DNA from: Tigriopus japonicus
Taxonomy: Eukaryota; Arthropoda; Copepoda; Harpacticoida; Harpacticidae
DNA length: 64,000 nt
NCBI GenBank assembly: GCA_010645155.1
Contig: JAAGOF010000096.1
Coordinates: forward strand, 112,669 to 176,668
Direction of reading: 5' to 3'
Of this stretch, positions 22,991-35,100 are shown in pieces. The position numbers and the translations under genes are program-made. Each line of letters opens with the position of its first letter. Position 1 is the stretch's first letter. The notes under the pieces are model-generated. The model was not told the origin of the DNA. It did no database searches and saw nothing but the letters and a program-made list of their open reading frames with translations.

Positions 22991-25399
22991 TTTTTTCAAA
23001 CTTTGTTTCAAAACAAACGCATTAAGGTCACACAGATCAGCTGAATGTTTCAAATCTTGCCTGTACAACCTAGAACCAGAGATATCAATCCTAAAAGGCC
23101 AGCGACAGGACTTATTTTACACCCGGTAAATGACGACCGTTTTGCTTGCCACAAATCAGTTCAGTGTAGTTAGTTACGTAAAGCTACATCTCTTGGCTGT
23201 TAATGATCAACTTGTACATTTTACAAATGCTTAATCCCTGACATTTGGCCATTCCAAGCAAAATAGCGAAGTTAATGTGACTGGAAACATATGACCCACT
23301 CAGGTGGGTTTATGATCACTAGAAAACGGATTGGAAATTGGTGTTTTTTTTAAACGTTTTTTTAAATTGAAAAATATTGACTGAAACATTAAAAATCAAA
23401 TAGAAAAGAGCACAAAAAAGTTAAGAAAGACATCGAATTTCCCCCAACTTAGGACCATTTCCAAAGTATTTTCTTTAAAAAATGTCATTAAATTTCTGTT
23501 TTGCTAGATTTCCACACTCTTGGATGCTCTCGAGGTCATTTCAGTTCAGAGGGTTGTATCCAAATTTCCAAGAAATACGCAAATGGGCATTATCTAAATA
23601 TTTTTGAGAAATTGTAATGAACAATAAAGCTTCAAGAATCTAAAGAGGCAACAGGATTTGATTTGGTTGACCATTTCTATTCTTGACCGGGTAATACTAT
23701 GTGCCCCGATATTGAAGAATGTTAATTGAAAGTTACAAAAATCGACACTAGATGGAGCCAAAACAGGGGCAAAGTCCCTTGATTTCAGATCAATCCTCAA
23801 CTTTGATTTGTTACCAAAATTGAGCTTCCATGTTAAAATGGATTTCTCTTCATATTTCGAGTCTTTTGGAGCTCAGCTACGATATTATTGTGTTCAAAAA
23901 GTAAAAAGTCACACTGAGTAATCACAAATTGAGGCTAAATATTTACCAGAAGCACCCACAAATGTTTCTATCTCAAGATGGCGCTGATTGTCATTTTTCT
24001 CTAAGATTGCAGCTCAACTTTGCTTCCTTAAGAAGGCTTGCTCTGATGGCGAGTTGTTCATTTTGACAACAAGAGAGGGCACTAAATCATGTAAGAGCCA
24101 TCTAGGGGAAGCGAATGTTAGTTTTCTTTAAAATCCTAAAAAGAAGAAATGAACAAATAAGTCCTTGCAAAACTTTCAGCTTCTTGTCTGCTGGGAAAAC
24201 CTTGAAAATAAGTCATGATTATTACCATCATATTCAAGGACAATTGGGCATCACACAACGGAAGAACGGAAGGAATGTTGCTTCATTGTGCACACAAAAC
24301 AGCATCTTCACATCTAAGAAATCGTCTTTGACAAAATCTTCTTCGAAGAAGAAATGATCCCCAGATTGCTCGAATTTTATTGTTTTTTCCGCGAATATTG
24401 TGCCTCTCAGCTTTGAGTATCAAAAGTACTTTGGTTTGTCTTGTAAATAAAGTTTTATTATGATTAAGAGCTATGTAACTCATTATTGTTGACAATGTCT
24501 TTAGTAAACAAATCTTTATAAATGTGAATTGTTTAAACAATATTTACGAATTATTTCTTTACATGAAATTCAGTTCCTTGTTTCAGTAGTAAAAACCGCA
24601 ACTAAGCAGAAAATATGCCAAGCTTTTTTGAACAACGCAAAGAAAGTTGGTCAAAACGCAAAACGGTGTCTGAAAAGTGATTCAGAAATGGCTTGGCATC
24701 AATCCTATGGCCCAAAGTACCCCTAAACCGTCTTATATCCTATTCAGCTCTTTCAGAAGAAAAGTAGAACTCATAACTCAGCCCTGACCCCAAATCTGTC
24801 AAGACAGTATTTCTAATATCAGCTTAGTGCTGAGCCACATATTCCAAAATCTCTCGCCCACTAATCTTGTCAAAAAAAAAACTTGATTTCGGAAATTTTA
24901 GAAGATCTTGTAACTTAATTGCAACTGAATATGATCGTGTCAAGGAACTTAATTTCTTACACCTCCTTCTTTAGTCAGATTAAAAATCCTTTTGCCGATG
25001 CTTCATCAATAAATCCTGTTGTGACGATTATCCGCTAATTGAATTCCCGATTTCCCAAGAAAGACCTCAACGCAGAATATTAGCTAATTGAACCGTTATG
25101 AAGAATAAAATGTTAATGTCAAAGAAACGAGAAAATAAATGATCAGTCAGTAAGCAAGAATCGAAGTATATATACAGTCCACTGAGCTAGCGGGATTAAA
25201 GTCCCCAACAAATCCATATCCAACTTTGATTGGAAGCACAAAATGTGGACTTTGACTTCACCAACACAATAGAGTAAAGAAGAAGTAGGATAGTTGTTAA
25301 ATCCATTAAGACAATACTTGACTAAACATTACACAGAGCAAAGCACACATAAATGATTCGTCCACCAATCAACAAGTAATTATTGAGAAGAGCACTTCC
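22991..25399. other. No gene recognised
   Basis: AT-rich stretch without convincing open frames or repeat ends. Short frames such as 23594-23800 and 24115-24357 have no recognisable motif. Confidence 0.55.
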
Positions 25400-25860
25400 T
25401 AAAGTTTAAAGGTTTTCGCCCAACCAAGCACTCTTTCAACCTAAATTCGCTTTGAAGCTATTCTTCGGACATAGATCACATCTTGGGCTTGGAACTGATA
25501 AGTGCCACGGAAGAATGGTGGCGTATTAACATTGACACCTTTTTAACAAAACAGGTCCTTAACCACAAACCCCTTGTCAGCCATAATCCTATCTCAAAGC
25601 TCAAACTTGTCAGGGAAAATGTAAAGGCTGAAACTCCCTCGGGTGTGCATCCTGGCACTGCGCAAGGCAAGGCGAGACCATAATATGGGAGGAGCAAGGT
25701 TCCAAACGAGCCAAGAAGAAGATGATGATGGTACCACGCACGATCCAATGAATCAAACTGGACGGAACCAAACAAAGAGGTTTGCCATCCAGAATACGAT
25801 AAAATGCCAAGTACCTAAATGGCGAAATATCTTGACGTTCAAAAGTACGCTATGACGTAA
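25400..25860 (-). pseudogene. PIF/Harbinger-type (DDE_Tnp_4-like) transposase relic
   Basis: On the minus strand, one frame over about 25400-25620 reads IMADKGFVVKDL, NVNTPPFFRGTYQF and IASKRI, then VERVLGWAK. These are hallmark strings of the C-terminal half of DDE superfamily 4 transposases: a catalytic aspartate in ADKGF, the PPF block and the RI.VER block with the last acid. Stops fall within FEL, after DLFC and inside RI.VER, so it is not functional. The part to the right (about 25620-25860) is in other frames and only weakly recognisable. No terminal repeats or target duplications were identified. Confidence 0.65.
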
Positions 25861-26189
25861 AATTGAATAATCCTTCCATTGATCGAGTCAAGGTCTCTTC
25901 TCGTCTGTCGTCGTGAGCACACGTCTTTGCGTTGTACTGTGTTGTGTTGTGTCGTGGTCATTTGGATCCAAGGCTTATGAATAGCAAAAGGAACTTAATA
26001 CTCAAAATATAAATAGTTGTTAATCCACCAAAACAAGGAAGTCATGTTATCTGCAGGCCAATAATCTCATCACCTTTTGAAGGGTAAATGTGGCCAATCC
26101 TGCCCAATGACAATTGGCTTGGGTTGCCCGAAGAACGTCTAATTTGAGAATGGCACTATTTCCGTTGAGGATTCAGATCCTGGGTTGAG

Positions 26190-27305
26190 TCATCCTTGGC
26201 TTATGATAATGTCGCGGAAGACATTAACATGGACAGTGGTAAGCTGTGGTAAATGATCAATAGGTATCTCGGTGGTGCCTTGCTTTGCAAGAGGTCCACT
26301 CCAGGTCAACTCCATACCTCCGCGAGATCTGGAGTGATCTTGCAGCCTTTGTGATGGCGAAGACTTCAACTTGAAAAACCGAGTTTTCATTGCCTAGTTT
26401 ACCATATCCTTGAAAGGGATCACTGTCAATGTCGTGAACAATGTAGTATCCCCACCCAACTCCATCTTTGGTTTTACTTCCATCGGTATAGAAGAGAGTG
26501 CCTCTGGTTTTACCAGGTTTGCCTTTGTCAAAACTATCGGTTAATAAAGAAGTTATTGCCCCAGTGTTTCGACTCTTTTTTGCGATCATATAATCAATCG
26601 TGGAATATTCTTTGGTTTGATTTAGGTACTTGGTCCATAATAAGATGTGCCCTCGTTTCTGGTCGTGACCCACCCCATCCCAAATTTGTTTATTTCGGCC
26701 TGAGATACGTTGAGCCGCCTTGGCTTCCAAGTTCTCAATGAATAGCTTCCAAGTTCTCAATGAATAAATCGAGTGGAGCCTGTGGAGGGAGCCCTAAGAA
26801 AACTTCAAGCCCCCTTGTAGGGGTGCTCTTCAGGATATGTGTTGTCAATAACATGGCCAGCCTTTTCAGATAGTCCAGTTGTTTCCGTTTTATTTTGGCC
26901 TTCTTTCCCCACACGATGGAACCATATGAGATCATTGGCCAAATAATTGCAGTGTACATCCAGCTCATGTTAGCCGGGGTGGAACCCCAGAGCTGGCCTA
27001 TACCTTGCTTTAGTTTCATCAGAAGCCTTTTGTCTTTCTTACATTTTGCAGTGATATGTGAGGACAAACTTATTTTTTGTCAATTTCAACCCCCAAGTAA
27101 GTTGCTGAGTCCTGGAACAGAATTTCCAATCCATCAACGGTAAGTGGTACAAGAGACTCATCCTTGTACCGAGTGTTAAAAAGCACCACAACAGTCTTAA
27201 CTTCAAGATATGTACAGAGTGTTTTCTGCCGCAATTCTCCATGGCCTCCATCCTCTGGAATATGCATGATGGTGTCCGCACATTCATGATGGCTGAGCAA
27301 CACAT
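26190..27305 (-). pseudogene. I-group LINE relic: reverse transcriptase end plus RNase H
   Basis: Read on the minus strand from 27305, three overlapping frames give the end of a reverse transcriptase. It starts just after the catalytic site: KTVVVLFNTRYK, SATYLGVEIDKK, WMYTAIIWPMISYGSIVWGK and PTRGLEVFLGLPPQAPLDLF. An RNase H domain follows with its first two acids in FYTDGSKTKDGVGWG and FQVEVFAI. LINEs of the I/R1 lineage carry such an RNase H; the CR1-type LINE at 5270 does not. The catalytic YADD region is missing, a short duplication (agcttccaagttctcaatga) occurs near 26725-26765, and frameshifts separate the pieces. It is a 5'-truncated dead copy. Confidence 0.8.
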
Positions 27306-28222
27306 GAATATTTATTCACATATAAGAGATATTGATATTTCCCTTGTCTGCAAAGAAACTAGCCTACTGGTGTCGGAAAAGAGAAAACCCCAGAGCAGCT
27401 TCGATAAACTTGGCAAAATTACCCAAGAAAGATGCCATTGTAAATTTCTCTAGAACCATGCTGAAGAAAGAGGAAGCACGTCACTCGAGACAGGGTTTTG
27501 GGGTTTGTGTTAGAAAATGGGTCCGGTCGAACCAATAATTAGTTGAAATTCATGTGCTTGAGAGGTTTATGTTACGGATAAGTGTTGAAGAATGGCAGAA
27601 TCGAAATCATGAGCTGCTCAATTGCTAATAACCACATGTGGTAGAACAACACGCATGGTATTGTTACCGACAAAAGGGAAATGCGTTGATGTGGGATCTA
27701 GATGGGGTCTTTCTCTTGAGTGAGGCACTTGGGAATTGTGATTGGTTTTAAGCCAATGGCGTCACATAGCATGTCGTTGGTTTTGCCTGCCCGGAAATCC
27801 TCTCTTCCTGACGCAACACGGATGTGATTTTTTTTAGCGCCAACAAACAAGAACTCATAAACCAGAAGAATAAACAAGAAGAACCCCAAGACGCCTGAAA
27901 TGGGCTTTGATTGTAGTTGAGACAATGGGAAAAGATGTAATCTAAACCATGGTATCATCATAGTCCTGAAAAAATATGGAACTTAGACGAATCTGAAATT
28001 ACATTGACACATGATGGTACAAATTGAAATTGTCAATTCGATTGGCAGAAAGTGCTTGACCGGTGAGACCCACCTCAGTGTGATTTGAGGAACGGTCTTG
28101 CAATGTCGATGGTTGAAAGGAAAAAGAGTCTGCCTTAGATAACTAATAGCGTGTGAAATAATAATCCATGAACTACATCTTGAGGGAAAGTCGAAGTGTC
28201 ATCGGATAGTTTCGTCGTACTA
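27306..28222. other. No gene recognised
   Basis: There are no convincing exons. The frame at 27698-27961 on the minus strand has a hydrophobic stretch (VLGFFLFILLVYEFLFVG) but no start context or homology that I know. Confidence 0.45.
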
Positions 28223-29499
28223 CCGGGTGGAACGAAAAAAATCGGACACTTCTTCTTCGGTAGATATTCGAGGTTGCGTGAGTGCAAATTCAAAAGTTCC
28301 GACGCTAGTAGATTCCCCACAACAACAGCTGTCGAATGAGGCCCCGCACGAGCAGATACGACCCCAAATGGCTTCACAACGTGATCGAAGAGTTTAAATA
28401 GAGGCTCTGCTTCGTGCGGGGCTGGCGCCCACGGCCATCGTTAGGCAAAGGGGCGTGGCCCGATCCACCGTCTACACGGTAAAAAGCAAGATGGAAGAGG
28501 GTGTTGGCATCGAGCGCAAGGTGGGCAGCGGCCGCAAGGGCAAACTCGATCCTGAGGCCCTCAAGAGAACCATCCAGGACGATCCGAAAAAGCCGCTCTG
28601 TGCCCACAGCAAGGACCTCAACGTCTCCCACACCACGGTGAACAGGACGGTGGCCAAGCTGGGGGGGAAGTCCTTGGTGCGGTTGGAGAGGCCCATCCTG
28701 ACGGCCAGCATGAAGGAAACCCATCTCCAACGATGCCAGGGACTTCTCAACAACCTCAAGTCTGCCCCAGCTGGCCGCATCCTCATCTTCAGCGATGAGA
28801 AGACTTTCGACGTCGACCCCATCTTCAACAGGCGCAATGACCGATACATCAGCTTCGGGGACGTCGACGAAGAGGCCAGGACCATCTCCACCACGAAGCA
28901 TCCAGCCTCAGCCATGGCTCTTGGCTTTGTGGCATCCAATGGGCTGGCTGCCCCATTGGTCTGGTTCCCAGGGGGGTACAGGCTCAATGCCACGGACTAC
29001 GTCGACGTCCTGAAGTCCAAGTTGCTCCCCTGGGTGGCCACCAACTTCCCTGATGGCAACGTGGTCTTCCAACAGGATGGGGCGCCAGCCCACACAGCAA
29101 AGAAGACCCAAGAGTTCCTGGCTGAGAACATCGGATTCTGGCCCAAGACCATGTGGCCGCCCTACAGCCCTGATGCCAACCCCCTCGATTATGCCTTCTG
29201 GCCGCACATCGAGGCCAAGGCCTGTAAGGTCCGCCACAGCAACGTTGAAATCATGAAGGCCTCCGTGAACGAAGCCTGGGATGCCATGGATGAGGCCTAC
29301 GTCCGCAAGACCTGCATTGCGTTCCGCAAGAGGCTCACCGCCATCATTGCGGCCAAGGGCGGCCGTATTGAGTGAATAAGTTGTTGGATATCTATTAAAT
29401 ACTTTGCCAAAATATTATTCCATTCTGTATATATGTATAAAAGTTATAATATATTTTGTATATTTATTTATTGTGTCCGATTTTTTTCGTTCCACCCGG
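28223..29499 (+). mobile_element. Tc1/mariner-family element, nearly intact
   Basis: A 1277-base element between TA dinucleotides (28221-28222 and 29500-29501) with perfect 27-base terminal inverted repeats beginning ccgggtggaacg. The transposase gene is GC-rich compared with the AT-rich flanks and carries one obvious lesion. Perfect ends and an almost open gene point to recent insertion. Confidence 0.95.
28368..29375 (+). pseudogene. Mariner-family transposase, one premature stop
   Basis: From the ATG at 28368 the gene would encode 335 aa, but codon 10 is TAA (28395-28397); the rest is open. The DNA-binding part shows two HTH modules (RQRGVARSTVYTVKSKM and LNVSHTTVNRTVAKLGGKS). The catalytic triad is present: ILIFSDEKTFDVDP, VFQQDGAPAHT and PPYSPDANPLDYAFW. 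Counting between the aspartate of QQD and that of LDY gives 36 residues, versus 34 in classical mariner and 37 in maT elements. The end (ACIAFRKRL-like block, then AAKGG) is family-typical. A GTG at 28455 could serve as an artificial downstream start but would remove the first helix-turn-helix. I therefore call this a recently inactivated transposase gene. Confidence 0.9.
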
Positions 29500-29513
29500 T
29501 ATGTAGTACGTAC

Positions 29514-30453
29514 TAGAGCTGTGCATTGGATCCGAAAGGCCCTCCAAATCCAATCCGAACTGTATTTTCATGATCCGAACGAATCCGAATCCGAAAATTT
29601 GCCGCTCAATCTTAACGAATCCGAATCCCAAAATTTGATGCACAATCCGAACGAATCCAAATCCGAAAATTTGTCGGTCAATCCGAAAAAAATCCGAAAA
29701 TTTGCCACGCAATCCGAAAAAAATCCGAAAATTTGCCACGCAATCCGAAAAAAATCCGAAAATTTGCCGTGCAATCCGAAAAAATCCTTTCTTTCTTAAT
29801 CTTAATTTTAAATCTTGAATTTAATCTTGACATCTTAAATTCAAAGTATTTTGAAAAAGACTTGTTGTTGGAAGTTTAGATCGGCATTCTAATAAGTAAA
29901 AACATTTCCTTGGTGTTGAGAATTACAGGAAGAAATCTCTCCACCCTTAGTTGACCTTGTGAAACGAGCAAATAGTTTTTACTCTTTGATGACACCTACA
30001 CCAATGCACGGCCAAGCTGAGTGGCTTAATGGTAGGATTTGCTAATTGAATCAACTCAATTTTTTTATCTGTTAACACTATTGTATATTTGATAAAACAT
30101 GAAAAAAAAATCTTTAGTTGAAGGTTTGGAAATTACATTATAAAATTAAGAAAAAATGTTACTAAATGGAAATCTTCAGAATTGAAATTTCGAAAAAATG
30201 AACCAAAAAGTTCGGATTATTTTCGGATTATTTCGCAACATTCGCGCTGAAATCCGAACGAATCTGAATCCGAACATTCGAGCTGAAATCCGAACTAATC
30301 CGAATCCGAACATTCGAGCTGAAATCCGAACTAATCCGAATCCGAACATTCGAGCTGAAATCCGAACTAATCCGAATCCGAACATTCGAGCTGAAATCCG
30401 AACTAATCCGAATCCGATCGGATCCGAAAAGTCGGAACCGATGCACAACTCAA
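29514..30453. mobile_element. Non-autonomous element with internal tccgaa tandem arrays
   Basis: It begins tagagctgtgcat and ends, inverted, ttgagttgtgcat (11 of 13 match). It starts 14 bases to the right of the mariner element. Two tandem arrays fill the ends. At about 29567-29790 there are degenerate units around atccgaaaatttgcc. At about 30236-30420 there are five copies of a 36-base unit (gaacattcgagctgaaatcc plus 16 bases). The second array is open as a 12-residue repeat, which I regard as incidental. The 8-base flanks match poorly, so hAT membership is an inference. Confidence 0.6.
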
Positions 30454-30487
30454 GTACTATAGTACGTACTACGTACTAGGTATAGTA

Positions 30488-30867
30488 CACGGCGGCCCAA
30501 GTGTAGACCCCTTAGGACCATCATAAGTATTGTAGTTTTTGAATTTTTTTTTCAAATTTTCAGTCAAAGAATCCCAATGTATTAAGGAATAGAAGTTGTG
30601 TTATACATATTCCTGTTGAAGCCCTTGGGCATGGATGAGATCATGACATCGATAAAGTAATTGGGACAGGTGGCACAGTGCCTTGCATTTGTCCTTCAAG
30701 GAGAGAAAAGCAGAATTTTGAGTTGGAATGGACTCTTTGGTATCCCAGCATGTCTCACTTTTGAGGATTTACCAAGTAAACAAATCTATGAGCCTCAATT
30801 GGATCTGAAACGGACGCTGGTTATGTGCAAAAAATGCCAACATCTACAGTTGGACCGCTGACCTTTG
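30488..30867. mobile_element. TA-flanked miniature element, copy 1
   Basis: This is a diverged copy of the element at 61618-61991, collinear over its whole length. Its left end is eroded (cacggcggcccaagtg instead of cagggtcggcgg) and TA precedes it at 30486-30487. Both copies keep an open frame starting MGQVAQCLAFV, of 66 and 70 codons. I do not consider it a gene, because the ends of the two frames differ. Confidence 0.75.
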
Positions 30868-32138
30868 ATAGATAGTAATGCAACAACTTAGTTAAAGCCA
30901 GAAGTTCGAGATGCTAAGATGGTGGTTGATGGAAGTTGTTGTGAAGGTTGATTGGTTGAGTGAATTAGACTTTTAATATCCTCCACAAAATGATAGGTAG
31001 ATAGAAAACTGATAAAATGGTGACGCCAAGTTAAAAGTTCGTTGAAGTAGATGAGGTGTGAATCCTGAATGCGTCGGGAAACCAAAATTGAAAATAAATG
31101 GCAAGATGTCTGGGAAGATGGAATGAGCTGCGCGAGTGCAACAATGATGAACATCAATTAGCCAATGAATGCACGTACTTGTACTTCGGTCAGAAAATAA
31201 ACGACTCTTGAATTGAATGTCATTGAAGATACTTCTATCTACGAAACTACCAAGCCTTTATTATTTCCACTTTGCACGAACATGCGAATGTCGCTTGTAC
31301 CAAAAAATCTTGTAACAAACGTCGCTAAGAATTATGAGGCAGATGCCACCAATTGAAACATGATAAGAAGCAGAAGGTGTTGTGGCACCACAAAACTTGG
31401 AGCAAAAAGTCTCGAAGAATTGTGGTGCCGATGGCTTCAATAAGTCTTCAGAATGAGCATGATGGGGAAAATGGAAAGGCTTGTTGACACCACCAAAACT
31501 TGGAACAAAAAGTCCCAAAGAAGAATTGTGGTGGAGATGAGGGTTGCAGGAAAGGAATGACACGGTCGCCATGTAGTGCTCGATCGAGTTCGGTGAGAAC
31601 ATGGACTTAGTCAAAAATAGGCAGAATGCAAATAAGGATGGAACAAGTGATCAAGTGTCGGCCAACAGTTGAACAGCTGGTATTTCTCTGTGGGAACATG
31701 GTCTTATATAGTTGAATCGCAGCTTTCAGAACTTACCTGATGCGACGAGTTGTTCTCTGTCGCATTATGTTGGAACATTGAGTTCCTTCCGCATCATGGG
31801 ATAGCTTTCTCATGGCAATATTTTGGTCACTTTTTACAAATACATGTATGTCCTGAACTTCTTTGTCTTTCCTTGAAGTAGTTTGAGTAGTTAACCTCTC
31901 TGTTCAGTGAACAAAACATTTTTACATTTTTTCTACTTCCTGGAACAGGATTTCTAAAAAGGGTTCCACCCTGTTCGCTATTAAAAGGTGATCATGAGTG
32001 CGAGTATGAATACAAACTTTTATCTCACTCATATTACAGTTATTGTGAATCAACCTTTTCCGATGAACCATTAATGCTTGGACACCCTTTAAGCGCGTTG
32101 AAGAATAATCAGAATTCAAGTCTTTTTCTGAAAAGGCA
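30868..32138. other. No gene recognised
   Basis: There are no convincing exons. An internal direct repeat of about 40 bases (aaaacttgga.caaaaagtc) occurs at about 31385-31425 and 31493-31533. It lies inside a 117-codon minus-strand frame (31261-31614) with no known motif. Confidence 0.5.
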
Positions 32139-35100
32139 TTATTTTTTCAAGATATCCTCATATGAGACGGTCGAAATCAAAGGCATGTATCCGTAGAAAT
32201 TGATCAACCGATTGATGCACTCCGCTCGTCGTTGATAATGGCCATTTTGTTTGGATATGGATTTGCCCTTTTCACATTGGCCACAAGTTACCTCAATCAC
32301 TTTAGAAAATTTCACGGGTGGCTTGGCTGAGAAATCGGCAATCAATCCGGCCATGAAAATATCCTCGCAATTCTTATGTTGATCCACTTCATCGCGAATC
32401 CTTTGCGGCATATGGTAGGTGTAAGCCTAACAAAAGCAATCAGCAATTGACAAGGGTCCCTTTGAACCAAGGAGTGTAATAAATGAAACCAACGAGACTT
32501 ACATATGCATAATACTGATGAATAAAGGTAGCGCTGGTGAGAGTAAGAGCAAAATCCCGATCTGCTCCAGTGTGATAGTTAAAAATTCCTTTTTCGTCGG
32601 GAAATGTTGTTCGAGGAGATATTCCAACCATCTGATCTTGATGTTCTCTCCATATCCTTAGATGAGCTTGCCCAATAAAACACCAAGACAAACAAACCTT
32701 TTATAATATATCTCAGTCTCACCGAAAGCCATCGTCAAAAATTAAGGGATCTGAAACTCGAGTATCGTCATCCATCATAAAAATAGCTTCGGTGTTAATA
32801 ATGTCAAATGGGAGGACTCGATTATTCAGAGAGTTCTGCTCGGCTCTTAGAATATGAACAGGAAAATATGTCTGAGGCAATTGGAAATCCTTAGGCAAAG
32901 GGTTGCCCACATCGTTCCAAACCACAATGACCTACAATTTTGAAGTTCAATTTAGTCAATGAGAATTTTTTTGTAATGTTTTGAATTACTTGGTCAATAA
33001 GTCGGGTTCCGTTCAAAAAATTCAAAAGGTCGCTCATCAAATTGGTTCTCTTGTAGGTCATAAATATCGGAGTGTACTTCGTTTGCGATGCATGGGCGTG
33101 TTTTTCCTTGTACCATTTGGGCACATCTCGATTGTGGGTTCCCGGATAAAATGGAGCTCGCGCCCAAGGATGAAAAGCCATGTTCCAAAGGAAATAGTCT
33201 TCATTAGGATCAAATGAAGCACTCGGAATTTGAATTGATGAGAGCATTTTGCCCTGAATTAAATCGAAGGACTCGGTTCTCTGAATGGGAAAGGAAAGAA
33301 ATGTATTATTAGATCTTGATGAACAACTTGAATCGACTCACTTTGAACATGGGTGCACTGAGGGCAAGTCTCTTCATGATGATGAGACACAAGGCATCCA
33401 TGATATTGGCAAGGGAACTGAAATAGGCACGAAATGCTTGGAAACCTTGCCTACGCATGGCCAAAATGGTGCTTGTTTTGATGGTAGAAAATTGAACAAG
33501 TTCGTTCTGCAAATAACACAATAGTTATGTTTATGCATGGTTTAGGCAAGGACTCACTGGTTTAGGAGATTAAAAAGGGAAAAGTACACTTACACGTAGA
33601 TGCAATTCTACATGAAACTTAATTTTTTAGCCAGATTATGATCGAGCATTTTGTGAACAGACATATAAAGACTGCCCTCTCAAGATAAGGTTGCTCAGAT
33701 TCTTCATCCAACTTTTGGTTCACGGTGGCCTTGATCAATTAGGAGAAAAAATACTGCAATAGTACTTAACCCTTTACTTCTGACGGCAAGAAGGAATCAC
33801 TTGATTACGTTGGCATGAAAGAGTTTGCCTTAAGATCTCATATTTATTTAAAAACTGTTTGAACTTAATCTAACATGTATGAATCGTCAAATTTAGGATC
33901 ATAATGTGTTTCGGCTGTCAAATATGATGTTCCCGCTCTGTGAACGTCAGGACCTTTCTGTACCGAAAATGTCCACACTCATAACATGGCTTTATAAGCA
34001 AAAAAACATACTTCTGAGTTTTCGAAATCTTATGCTTCACAGTGGTGAAATCATTTTATAAATATTACGTCTACGCAAGTTGTAACACGCATGATCAGTT
34101 ACATTGGGGCAAGAAGCACTGGAATCAAGGAGTGGGAGGCTAGCAATGAGAATAATGATTTCCAGTAAGAACAATTCAATTACGTTCCTCTGCAAAGAAG
34201 AGCTAGCATATGTTGACAAGAATACGTATTTCAATTTTCAGCTCAATTGAACGTCAGAGACAAAAGTTATGCTCACTCAAAGTTCAGTGCAAATCCTACC
34301 GAGAATAAGTGAACTAGCCCTTTTGTGTTAATCGTTATACCACAAAAGGGCGAGTTCATTCATTTTGTGCTCTCTTCATTACATAAGTTTGAGAAGGCAT
34401 AACTTTTCACTCCGGCATTCAATTGGGCTGAAATTTGAAATACTTGTTCTTTTCAATGCAAACCAGGTCTCATTTGCAGAAGAACGCAAATGGTTCGTTT
34501 CTGCTGGAAATCATAATTATCATTGCTAGCCTCCCACTCCATGATTTCCGTGCTTCTTGATGGGGGTTAGTTTTGAGCTCATATGTGATTGAAAATAGTG
34601 TTTTAAATGTGGGCAAATGCACTTTGGGGATTATGAGTGGCAAACTGATGGATATGGATATTTATGCGTTAGGTTCCCATTGCGGTCTTCATTAAGGCTT
34701 TGTTTCAGGGAAAGATTTGAAACTTTAAAAAAGTATTGTGTATTGCATCTTGGCTATTAGACTAGTACGGGCCCAAAAAACATTTTGAAATCTTGGCGCT
34801 TGTGCTTCTGTTTCTTTTTTTTTATATCACATTACTTACAATATGTCTCACCTTTATATTGAATTGAGAAAGAGAAATGGCAATCTTGTTCCAATCAAGC
34901 ACTTCGGCGAAAGGTAGGTTGAATGTGCCGATGAAAACTGGGATGGCTCCATAATAAAGTGCTTGCATTAATATCTTATTGGAGACCGTGTCATGCGGAA
35001 ACAGGACGAAGTTCACTTCTCTCAAGGCTTGAGGTTCCCAAGCGAGATCTTCCTCAGTCATGTTGGGTGCCACAATAACCGTTCTTCGTCGTTGAACCGG

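Noticed and set aside
30198..30479. Open frame with a 12-residue repeat (NIRAEIRTNPNP type)
   Set aside because: It is the translation of a 36-base tandem array inside a non-autonomous element. A unit divisible by three stays open on both strands by chance.
31261..31614. 117-codon minus-strand frame
   Set aside because: It carries an internal direct repeat of about 40 bases, has no recognised domain and no splice partners. I left it as non-coding.
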